Below, piece after piece: positions 1 through 6,668 of a DNA stretch of 17,425 nucleotides. The notes below the pieces were generated by a model that saw only the letters and a list, made by a program, of their open reading frames with translations, made no database searches and had not been told where the DNA came from. Location: NCBI GenBank assembly GCA_964245495.1, contig CAXTNC010000051.1:1-17425 (forward strand), in the 5' to 3' direction. The translations under genes were made by a program, and so were the position numbers. Positions within the stretch are counted from its first letter, which is position 1; each line of letters begins with the position of its first letter. This DNA comes from LMUY01 sp964245495. Lineage in GTDB: Bacteria > Pseudomonadota > Alphaproteobacteria > Acetobacterales > Acetobacteraceae.

Positions 1-24
1 GATGAAGGCGATGACGTGGATCAT
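1..24 (-). CDS. Possible 5' end of a gene running off the left edge
   Basis: Eight codons, reading MIHVIAFI, start at an ATG at 24-22 and run out of the window. A GGAG ribosome-binding site lies about eight bases upstream, at a good distance. The short hydrophobic beta-strand-like start resembles the first strand of small antibiotic-biosynthesis-monooxygenase-type proteins, but eight residues cannot settle a family. The 139 bases between here and the next gene contain no other reading frame I can support and may hold its promoter. Confidence 0.3.
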
Positions 25-163
25 GGCGGAGGCTCCGGTCTGGTTGGCGGGGAGCTTAGCCGCCTGGGTCCGTCGCCGCCAAGCCGCCGTCAGCCGGGTG
101 CGTGCAGGGCCGCGTGACGACCGCTTCGCCCGCCTCGGGGGTGCCTAACCAACCAGTAAAGTT

Positions 164-517
164 TCATTCGACTGTCAGGTTAAAGTACGGTGGCAGTATC
201 TCCCCCTCCACTCGCCCAAGCTTCCAAGTGAAGGTTTGAACGAACTCCGACGGTGTGCTGGGGAAACCAGGTACCTTGGCGTGTGCGTGTTCGTCCCAGT
301 CATAAACAACCATGGTTGGGTCTGGACGTGTCGGAATCCATGTGTCAACGCCGATTGTATGCCGCTGCTTCTGTTCGAGCAGGACGATCACCTCCAACGC
401 CATGTCGCGCGGCCAAGCATACTCATTTCCGAATAGGTAAGCGGGATCGCGGAACGGCGGTGGCAGGAGATCGTGCCAGTCGAACAGTCCGGGATCGGTT
501 TTCTCCGCAGAAGTCAC
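164..517 (-). CDS. Probable immunity protein, distal paralogue
   Basis: This is a 117-residue soluble acidic protein starting at GTG 517. It has no signal peptide or membrane segment. It is a paralogue of the next gene (569-916): I count about 58 identical residues over 105 gap-free positions. Shared blocks include AWPR-x-MALEVI, LLEQ-x-Q, TWIP, YDWDE, FP-x-TPS-x-FV and the terminal FN-x-TV. It lies second downstream of a colicin E5-like toxin domain on the same strand, the usual place for spare immunity genes in polymorphic toxin loci. I do not recognise a named family; the immunity role is inferred from position, size and duplication. The start has no clear Shine-Dalgarno sequence. The region is markedly more AT-rich than the window as a whole, which suggests transfer. 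Confidence 0.6.
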   Translation of the reverse strand: MTSAEKTDPGLFDWHDLLPPPFRDPAYLFGNEYAWPRDMALEVIVLLEQKQRHTIGVDTWIPTRPDPTMVVYDWDEHAHAKVPGFPSTPSEFVQTFTWKLGRVEGEILPPYFNLTVE

Positions 518-568
518 AGTAGGCCAAAATTCTTCGCGTCGTTAATAGTCATCAGTTAGAAAGCTTCT

Positions 569-916
569 CTATGCCACTGTGAAATTAAAATGCGGTTGCA
601 ATGTAATGTGTTCGAGTCCGGCTTTTTCCCACGAAAATGTTCTTACAAAGTCGGACGGTGTGCGAGGGAAGTCAGGTATATCACTATAAGTGCTTTCGTC
701 CCAGTCATAGGTAGTCGGCGTCGGCCCGTGCTGTTTCGGTATCCACGTTTCAACACCCAAAATGTGTTGTTGGTGCTGTTCAAGCAATGCAATCACCTCA
801 AGCGCCATTTCCCTTGGCCAAGCCATTTCGGTCCCACTATGGTACGCCGACTCACGAAGCGACGCCGGCAAGAGATTGTGCCAGTCGATTGCCTCAGCAC
901 CATTCATATTAATCAC
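569..916 (-). CDS. Probable cognate immunity protein of the E5-like toxin
   Basis: The GTG at 916 overlaps the toxin stop in a GTGA arrangement, giving a 115-residue protein. An ATG three codons later, at 907, is an alternative start (MNGAEAIDW...). Toxin stop overlapping immunity start is the classic layout of toxin-immunity pairs and implies translational coupling, so this is the best candidate for the inhibitor that binds and neutralises the tRNase domain. It is about 55% identical to the downstream paralogue at 164-517, with conserved DWH, AWPR-x-MALEVI, TWIP, YDWDE and TPS-x-FV blocks rich in Trp and acidic residues, which suits binding a basic nuclease. Family not named from sequence alone. 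The gene is intact, unlike the toxin gene upstream of it. Confidence 0.65.
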   Translation of the reverse strand: MINMNGAEAIDWHNLLPASLRESAYHSGTEMAWPREMALEVIALLEQHQQHILGVETWIPKQHGPTPTTYDWDESTYSDIPDFPRTPSDFVRTFSWEKAGLEHITLQPHFNFTVA

Positions 917-1248
917 CCAGGGAAGAGGATGTCAGGGATGATAGGTTCTTCTGGCAACACAGGTGGTTCGGGTATTTCCGGCACAATAGGAGGCTTAGAT
1001 AAGTTTGCTGCTGGCGGGGGACGCATAGCTGCGCCAGGGACATCGCCGGACTCTGGACCAAAATCGAAATCCGGTCTGCCTACTTGCACCACACGGTTCG
1101 TCGCATTCTCAATTACAACAGATTGACCAGTATCCGGATTAACATATCGCGTTGCAGGAGCGCCGGTTGATTTGACAGTTGCGTCAATCCGATCGCCGGA
1201 TTGAACCGCCTTGTCGATCTGCTCTGGTGTCCAGCCGCGCGCCGGCAT
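913..1248 (-). CDS. Colicin E5-like tRNase toxin domain (C-terminal part of a split polymorphic toxin)
   Basis: The 111-residue open frame begins with MPARGWTPEQIDKAV. Residues about 3-63 match the colicin E5 ribonuclease fold pattern: RGWT...I at the start, then PATRYVNPDTGQSVVIEN, then a VVQVG strand. Colicin E5-type enzymes cut the anticodon loop of queuosine-type tRNAs (Tyr, His, Asn, Asp). Residues 64-111 are an unusual proline-rich tail that the family does not normally carry. The frame continues upstream without shift, but a TAA at 1257-1255 interrupts it three codons before this Met. The domain is therefore either dead or made from internal initiation; AAGG sits just upstream of the ATG. 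Its stop overlaps the immunity gene start by GTGA. Domain call fairly sure; activity unknown. Confidence 0.65.
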   Translation of the reverse strand: MPARGWTPEQIDKAVQSGDRIDATVKSTGAPATRYVNPDTGQSVVIENATNRVVQVGRPDFDFGPESGDVPGAAMRPPPAANLSKPPIVPEIPEPPVLPEEPIIPDILFPG

Positions 1249-1254
1249 CTGGCC

Positions 1255-1494
1255 TTATATCTTGCCATCATACTCCACCCCGCCTGGCGTGACTTTCATC
1301 GGGGCCGGCGGCTTCGGGGGTGTGTTGACCAACTGGACGCCGGGTGCAGCGTCATTCCTTGACACTTCGCGCAGAACGTCCGCGAATGAAGCGCCGTTTG
1401 GAACCAGTCCTGCGTCCTGCCAGGACCTGGAAGACGGATTGAGAGCGGATAGAGCGTCCAAGGCCGGTCCTCGCTTCTGACTGCGCGCGCGACG
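1255..1494 (-). pseudogene. Remnant of the toxin protein upstream of the E5 domain
   Basis: This open stretch is in the same frame as the E5 domain and ends in TAA at 1257-1255, reading YDGKI-stop-GQMPARGWT across the break. A single G-to-T change of a GAA codon would explain it. The stretch opens at a TAG at 1497-1495, so the first usable codon (TTG 1461) makes no credible gene start. Upstream, a different frame (about 1480-1640) reads protein-like sequence that could join this one through a frameshift near 1475-1495, but that is weak. No secretion, RHS or haemagglutinin repeat sequence is present, so the body of the toxin is lost. Between 1498 and 1727 I see nothing else besides the start region of the monooxygenase gene. 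Confidence 0.5.
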
Positions 1495-1726
1495 CTAGCG
1501 GCTGCGGATTGGCTGTCAAGCGCAATGCTTGCAATTGGCGCGGTTCCGGCGTTCTTCTCTGCAAGAGGGCTTGATTGCCGCACCACGCAATAAAACCCCG
1601 GCGGTTTGTTGCCTATCCCAAGCGCGAACCCGAAGGTCAATCGGCCTAAGCCAGCCCAAGCTCCTCGCCAGCGCCCAGTTGCCGGTCCGGCGGCCCGCGC
1701 CTAGATGTCGGGCAAGGGGAATCACC

Positions 1727-3229
1727 ATGGCCGAGCATCTCGACGTCCTGATCATCGGCGCCGGCCTGTCCGGCATCGGCGCCGCCTGCCATCTCACCAT
1801 GAAGCTGCCGGGCAAGAGCTTCGCGCTGCTGGAAGCGCGCGACACGATCGGCGGCACCTGGGACCTGTTCCGCTACCCCGGCATCCGCTCCGACTCGGAC
1901 ATGCACACCCTCGGCTACTCGTTCCGCCCCTGGGAGGAGGCCAAGGCGATCGCGGACGGCCCCTCCATCCTGAACTACGTGCGCGAAACCGCGGCGGCGT
2001 ACGGCGTGGACCGCAAGATACGCTTCGGCCACCGGGTCCGCAGCGTGTCCTGGTCCACGGCGGACGCGGCCTGGACGGTGGAGGCGGAGCACGGCCCCGG
2101 CAACGAGCCAGTGCGGTTCACCTGCGGCTTCCTGCTCGCCTGCGCCGGGTATTACGACTACGCCGGCGGCCATGCGCCGGAGTTCGCCGGGTCGGCAGAG
2201 TTCGCGGGGCGCATCGTCCACCCGCAGTTCTGGCCGGAGGACCTGGACACCGCCGGCAAGCGCGTGGTCGTGATCGGCAGCGGCGCCACCGCCATCACCC
2301 TGGTGCCGAAGCTGGCCGAGACGGCCGCGCACGTCACCATGCTGCAGCGCTCGCCCTCCTACATCGCCTCCCGCCCGAGCGAGGACGCGCTGGCCAACAC
2401 GCTGCGGCGCCACCTGCCGGCCAAGCTCGCCTACCGGCTGACCCGGTGGCGCAACGTGGCCATGAGCCTGTTCTTCGTCCGTCTGGCCAAGCGCAAGCCG
2501 GCCAAGTTCAAGCAGATGCTGATCGGCGGGGTGAGCGCCCTGCTCGGCAAGGATTACGACGTGGCGACGCATTTCACGCCGAGCTACGACCCTTGGACCC
2601 AGCGCCTGTGCCTGTCGCCGGATGCCGATTTCTTCCAAGCCATCAAGCACGGCAAGGCTGAGGTCGTCACTGACCAGATCGATGCCTTCACCCCCGGCGG
2701 CCTGCGCCTGCGCTCCGGCACGGAGTTGCCTGCGGAGGTGGTGGTGACCGCGACGGGGCTGAAGATGATGCTGCTGGGCGGCATGGGGGTGATGGTGGAC
2801 GGCGTCGCGGCCGATCTTTCCAAGGCGATGAGCTACAAGGGCTGCATGTTCAGCGGCGTGCCCAACCTGGCAGGCGTGTTCGGCTACACCAACGCCTCCT
2901 GGACGCTCAAGGCCGACCTGACCTGCGAGTACGTCATCCGGGTGCTGAAGCACATGGACCGGCGCGGCTATGTCCAGTGCCTCCCCGCCAAGGACCCGGC
3001 GGTGGCCGACCTGCCGTTCCTGAACCTGACATCCGGCTACGTGCAGCGCGCCGCCGACCTGCTGCCGCGCCAAGGGGACAAAGGCCCGTGGCGGACGCCG
3101 CAGCACTACCCGCGGGACGTGGTGGCGCTGCGGCTGGGCAAGGTGGACGACGGCACGCTGCGGTTCACTCGACGCACGCCGTCGGCCGCCGCCGCGGGGA
3201 TGGTGGGCAGGGTGGCTGAACGGGCCTAA
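1727..3229 (+). CDS. ethA: EthA-like FAD-containing Baeyer-Villiger monooxygenase
   Basis: This 500-residue flavoprotein inserts oxygen next to ketones or oxidises sulfur using FAD and NADPH; mycobacterial EthA is the enzyme that activates ethionamide. An FAD-binding GAGLSG lies at residues 11-16. GGTWDLFRYPGIRSDSDM follows at about 42-59. The Baeyer-Villiger fingerprint FxGxxxHxxxWP is perfect at 159-170, and the NADPH-binding GSGATA is at 184-189. From memory, similarity to EthA runs end to end, including the near-identical start and the GYTNASWTLKADL block at 386-398. Length is normal (EthA is about 489). The ATG at 1727 is preferred over upstream in-frame codons because it matches the family start and has AAGGGGA ten bases before it. 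No TetR-type ethR regulator is adjacent. The natural substrate cannot be told. Confidence 0.9.
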   Translation: MAEHLDVLIIGAGLSGIGAACHLTMKLPGKSFALLEARDTIGGTWDLFRYPGIRSDSDMHTLGYSFRPWEEAKAIADGPSILNYVRETAAAYGVDRKIRFGHRVRSVSWSTADAAWTVEAEHGPGNEPVRFTCGFLLACAGYYDYAGGHAPEFAGSAEFAGRIVHPQFWPEDLDTAGKRVVVIGSGATAITLVPKLAETAAHVTMLQRSPSYIASRPSEDALANTLRRHLPAKLAYRLTRWRNVAMSLFFVRLAKRKPAKFKQMLIGGVSALLGKDYDVATHFTPSYDPWTQRLCLSPDADFFQAIKHGKAEVVTDQIDAFTPGGLRLRSGTELPAEVVVTATGLKMMLLGGMGVMVDGVAADLSKAMSYKGCMFSGVPNLAGVFGYTNASWTLKADLTCEYVIRVLKHMDRRGYVQCLPAKDPAVADLPFLNLTSGYVQRAADLLPRQGDKGPWRTPQHYPRDVVALRLGKVDDGTLRFTRRTPSAAAAGMVGRVAERA

Positions 3230-3238
3230 CAGGCCAGG

Positions 3239-5938
3239 GTGACAGGAGCGCTTCCGGAGCGGTTCGCCGCCTGGTTCGCCGGGCGGGGCTGGACACCGCG
3301 CCAGCACCAGCTCGCCGTGCTCGCGGCGGCGGAGGCGGGCGAGACGGCCCTGCTGATCGCGCCGACCGGCGGCGGCAAGACGTTGGCCGGGTTCCTGCCC
3401 TCCTTGGTCGAACTCGCGGCTGAGCCGCGCCCTGGCATCCACACCATCTACGTCTCGCCGCTCAAGGCGCTCGGCACCGACGTGGCCCGCAACCTCACCG
3501 CGCCGGTGGTTGAGATGGGCCTGGCCGTCACGGTCGAGACCCGCAGCGGCGACACGCCGCAGTCCCGCCGCGCCCGGCAGAAGGAGCGCCCGCCCAACAT
3601 CCTGCTCACCACGCCCGAAAGCCTGGCGCTGCTGGTCAGCCAGGCGACGGCGCCGGAGATGTTCGGCGGGCTGCGCTGCGTGGTGATCGACGAGGTGCAC
3701 GCCCTGGCCGGCACCAAGCGGGGGGACCAGCTGGGGCTGTGCCTGGCGCGGCTGGCCCGGCTGGCGCCGGGTGCGCGCCGGGTCGGGCTGTCGGCGACCG
3801 TGGCCTACCCGGACGCCATTGCGGCCTATGTCGGCTGCGGCGGCCCGGTGCGGCGGGTGGAGGTGGCGGAAGGCGCGCCGCCGGCGCTGGAAATCCGGTT
3901 GGGGAAGGGGCGGGTGCCCTGGTCCGGCCGCATGGGGCTGAACTCCGCCGCGGTGATCCTGGAGCGCATCCAGGCGGCAGGGATGAGCATCGTGTTCGTC
4001 AACACCCGGGCGCAGGGCGAGCTGCTGTTCCAGGCGCTGTGGCGGCTGAACGAGGACACGCTGCCGATCGCGCTGCACCATGGCAGCCTGGACATCGCGC
4101 AGCGCCGCCGGGTGGAGGCGGCGATGGCGCGGGGCGAGCTGCGCGCGGTGGTGGCCACATCCTCCTTGGACCTGGGCATCGACTGGGGCGGGGTGGACCA
4201 GGTGATCCAGGTGGGAGCGCCCAAGGGCGTTTCTCGGCTGCTGCAGCGGGTCGGGCGGTCCAACCACCGCATGGACGAGGCCAGCCGCGCCATCCTGGTG
4301 CCGGCCAACCGGTTCGAGGTGCTGGAATGCGAGGCGGCGATGCAGGGCGTGGCGGCGCGCGAGCTGGACGGCGAGCCGCCGCGGCCGGGCGGGCTGGACG
4401 TGCTGGCGCAGCACGTCCTGCTGATGGCCTGCGCCGCGCCGTTCCAGCCGGACGAGCTGTTCGCCGAGGTCACGGCAGCTGCGCCGTATGCCGAGCTGAC
4501 GCGCGAGACGTTCGAGGACGTGCTGCGTTTCGTGGAGGATGGCGGCTACGCGCTGTCCGCCTACGAGCGCTACCGCAAGCTGTTCCGCGACGCCGATGGC
4601 CGGGTGGAGGTGCGCTCCGCCCGCATCGCGCGCATCGCGCGGATGAACATCGGCACCATCGTCGAGATGCCGCTGCTGAAGGTGCGGCTGGCCGGGCCCC
4701 GTTCTTCAAGAGGGGCGGGCGGCGCCTTGGGCGAGATCGAGGAAAGCTTCGTGGGCATGATGGTGCCGGGCGACACCTTCGTGTTCGCCGGCCGGCTGCT
4801 GCGCTATCTCCGCATCCGCGAAACCACGGTGGAGTGCGCCGAGGGCGGGCGCGGCGACCCGATGGTGCCCGCCTATGCCGGCGGCAAGTATCCCCTCACG
4901 TCCAATTTGGCGGCCCGGGTGCGCGCCATGCTGCACGACCCGGCCAGCTGGGCGGCCTTCCCGGAGGCGGTGCGGGACTGGCTGGCGCTGCAGCAGCGGC
5001 GCTCCACCCTGCCGGGGGCGGACGACCTGCTGGTCGAGGTGTTCCCGCGCAACGGCCGGTGGTACACCGTCGCCTACTGCTTCGAGGGCCGCAACGCGCA
5101 CCAGACGCTCGGCATGTTGCTGACCCGGCGCATGGAGCGGGCCGGCGCCGGACCGCTCGGCTTCGTCGCCACCGACTACGTGATCTCCGTCTGGTCCGCC
5201 CACGAACCCGGCGACATGGCCGAGCTGTTCCAGCAGGACATGCTGGGCGATGACCTGGAAGCCTGGATGGCGGAAAGCTCCCTGCTGCGGCGCACCTTCC
5301 GCAACGTGGCGGTGATCGCCGGCCTGGTGGACCGCGCGCAGCCAGGGGCGGACCGCACCCGGCGGCAGGTGACGGTCAACACGGACCTGATCTACGACGT
5401 GCTGCGCCGCCATCAGCCGGACCACATCCTGCTGCGCGCCACCCGCGCGGACGCGGCGCGCGGGCTGACGGACGTGGGGCGCATAGCGGAGATGCTGGCC
5501 CGGGTGGCGGGCAAGGTGCGGACGGTGCGGCTGGACCGCGTTTCACCCTTGGCAGTGCCCGTCATGCTGGACATCGGCCGCGAGTTCGTCCGCACCGCGG
5601 AGGACGAGGATGCCCTGCTGGCCGAGACGGAGGCGCTGGTGGCGGAGGCGTCGGGCGAGGCGGAAACCTCGCGGGAGCCGATGCGGGTGCATCCGGTGCA
5701 CCGGGCCAACCTGACGAAGATGGTGCGGCGGGACACGCCGAAGGCGGCGTCGCAAGAGGAACCGTCATGGCCGGACTTGATCCGGCCATCCGCGCCGTTG
5801 CGACCAAACCGGGTCCTGCCGGCAAAGCGTCCTGTGCGGCCCCACCGCGCGGATGCCCGGGCCAACCCTCTGCGACCTTTCCACGACGAAGACGTCGCGG
5901 AACCTTTGGCTGCTCCGCCCGGGCATGACAACTTATGA
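3239..5938 (+). CDS. Ligase-associated Lhr-core DEXH-box DNA helicase
   Basis: This 899-residue superfamily 2 helicase is of the Lhr-core type that clusters with DNA ligase, a nuclease and PdeM in a DNA damage response group. Visible motifs are Walker A APTGGGKT (41-48), DEVH (151-154), SAT (185-187) and motif VI QRVGRSNH (336-343). The Lhr-type C-terminal portion follows (YVISVWSAHEPGD, then RRTFRNVAVIAGL and RRHQPDHILLRATR). The GTG start at 3239 lies nine bases after the ethA stop. The stop overlaps the pdeM start as ATGA. Residues from about 842 to the end are encoded by an interspersed palindromic repeat, so the native C-terminus was probably near residue 840, closer to the family's usual length. 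Neither the ligase nor the partner exonuclease is in the window. Confidence 0.92.
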   Translation: MTGALPERFAAWFAGRGWTPRQHQLAVLAAAEAGETALLIAPTGGGKTLAGFLPSLVELAAEPRPGIHTIYVSPLKALGTDVARNLTAPVVEMGLAVTVETRSGDTPQSRRARQKERPPNILLTTPESLALLVSQATAPEMFGGLRCVVIDEVHALAGTKRGDQLGLCLARLARLAPGARRVGLSATVAYPDAIAAYVGCGGPVRRVEVAEGAPPALEIRLGKGRVPWSGRMGLNSAAVILERIQAAGMSIVFVNTRAQGELLFQALWRLNEDTLPIALHHGSLDIAQRRRVEAAMARGELRAVVATSSLDLGIDWGGVDQVIQVGAPKGVSRLLQRVGRSNHRMDEASRAILVPANRFEVLECEAAMQGVAARELDGEPPRPGGLDVLAQHVLLMACAAPFQPDELFAEVTAAAPYAELTRETFEDVLRFVEDGGYALSAYERYRKLFRDADGRVEVRSARIARIARMNIGTIVEMPLLKVRLAGPRSSRGAGGALGEIEESFVGMMVPGDTFVFAGRLLRYLRIRETTVECAEGGRGDPMVPAYAGGKYPLTSNLAARVRAMLHDPASWAAFPEAVRDWLALQQRRSTLPGADDLLVEVFPRNGRWYTVAYCFEGRNAHQTLGMLLTRRMERAGAGPLGFVATDYVISVWSAHEPGDMAELFQQDMLGDDLEAWMAESSLLRRTFRNVAVIAGLVDRAQPGADRTRRQVTVNTDLIYDVLRRHQPDHILLRATRADAARGLTDVGRIAEMLARVAGKVRTVRLDRVSPLAVPVMLDIGREFVRTAEDEDALLAETEALVAEASGEAETSREPMRVHPVHRANLTKMVRRDTPKAASQEEPSWPDLIRPSAPLRPNRVLPAKRPVRPHRADARANPLRPFHDEDVAEPLAAPPGHDNL
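5764..5930. repeat. Interspersed palindromic repeat element inside the helicase 3' end
   Basis: The left end is a perfect 9-bp stem, ATGGCCGGA (5767-5775) against TCCGGCCAT (5781-5789), with loop CTTGA. The right part is bounded by ATGCCCGGGC (5853-5862) and its exact inverted copy GCCCGGGCAT (5917-5926). It encloses a CGACG-AAGA-CGTCG hairpin and GCCAA/TTGGC pairing. Units of the type CATGGCCGGACTTGATCCGG and CCCGGGCATGAC are the familiar intergenic repeats scattered through many alphaproteobacterial genomes. Here the element is read in frame, giving a tail that begins SWPDLIRPS and is rich in Pro and Arg. The repeat identity is from memory of the consensus; no second copy occurs in this window. 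Confidence 0.75.
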
Positions 5939-6621
5939 CCGCCGCCGCCATCCAACTCGCCGGACACAGGCTGATGCTGGATCCGGCGGGCGCGCTGTGG
6001 TGGCCGGAACGCGGCTTGCTCGCCGTGGCGGACCTGCACCTGGAGAAAGGCTCCGCCGCCGCCGCCCGCGGCCATCTTCTGCCGCCCTGGGACACGGGGG
6101 CCACGCTGGACCGGTTGGCGTCGCTGCTGCGCCGGTATGCGCCGCGCACCGTGCTGGCGCTGGGCGACAGCTTCCACGACGCGGCCGGTTCCCGCCGCAT
6201 GATGCCGGCGGACGCGGCGCGGCTGCACGCGATGGCCGCCGCGCACGGGTTCGTCTGGCTGCTTGGCAACCACGACCCGGCGCCGCCCGAAGGGATGCCC
6301 GGCGCTGCCGCCGAGTGGTGGGAAGCGGACGGCATCGTGTTCCGGCACGAGGCCGGCGGGCGCGGCCCCGAGGTGTGCGGCCATCATCACCCCAAGGCCA
6401 GCATCGCCACCCGGGCGCAGACGGTCACCCGGCCATGCTTCGTGGCCTCGCCGCAACGGCTGATGCTGCCGGCGTTCGGCGCGTTCACCGGCGGGCTGGA
6501 TGTGCGGCACCCGGCGATTGCCCGGCTGTTCCCTGGCGGCGCGTGCGCGTTCCTGCTGGGGCGGGACCGGCTGTTCGCATTCACGCTTGGTCAAGCAATG
6601 GCGATACCGGCCGGCTGCTAG
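5935..6621 (+). CDS. pdeM: Ligase-associated phosphoesterase PdeM
   Basis: This 228-residue calcineurin-like metallophosphoesterase is the endonuclease/phosphodiesterase partner of the Lhr-core helicase cluster. Metal-binding motifs appear in order: DLH (33-35), GDSFHD (77-82), GNHD (111-114) and GHHHP (149-153). The characteristic PAFGAFTGGLD stretch lies near the C-terminus. All metal ligands are present and the length is normal, so it should be active. Its ATG lies inside the last codons of the helicase gene (ATGA overlap), so the two are almost certainly co-translated. The physical substrate in vivo is not established for the family; a role in processing damaged or nicked DNA is inferred from the cluster. 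Confidence 0.9.
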   Translation: MTAAAIQLAGHRLMLDPAGALWWPERGLLAVADLHLEKGSAAAARGHLLPPWDTGATLDRLASLLRRYAPRTVLALGDSFHDAAGSRRMMPADAARLHAMAAAHGFVWLLGNHDPAPPEGMPGAAAEWWEADGIVFRHEAGGRGPEVCGHHHPKASIATRAQTVTRPCFVASPQRLMLPAFGAFTGGLDVRHPAIARLFPGGACAFLLGRDRLFAFTLGQAMAIPAGC

Positions 6622-6668
6622 CCGCTGCAACGTTGCCGCCGTCGCTCCAGCACCACACATTGCGACGA

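Noticed and set aside
1646..4414. A 922-codon open frame on the minus strand across ethA and the helicase gene
   Set aside because: Its translation is low-complexity, rich in His, Arg, Ala and Gln, and matches no family; both plus-strand genes beneath have clear motifs. Long antisense frames are expected at this GC content.
5853..6668. Upstream extension of the photolyase frame over pdeM
   Set aside because: The extra residues are a shadow of pdeM; photolyases begin shortly before the WFRQDLRL strand, so 6669 or 6711 is the start.
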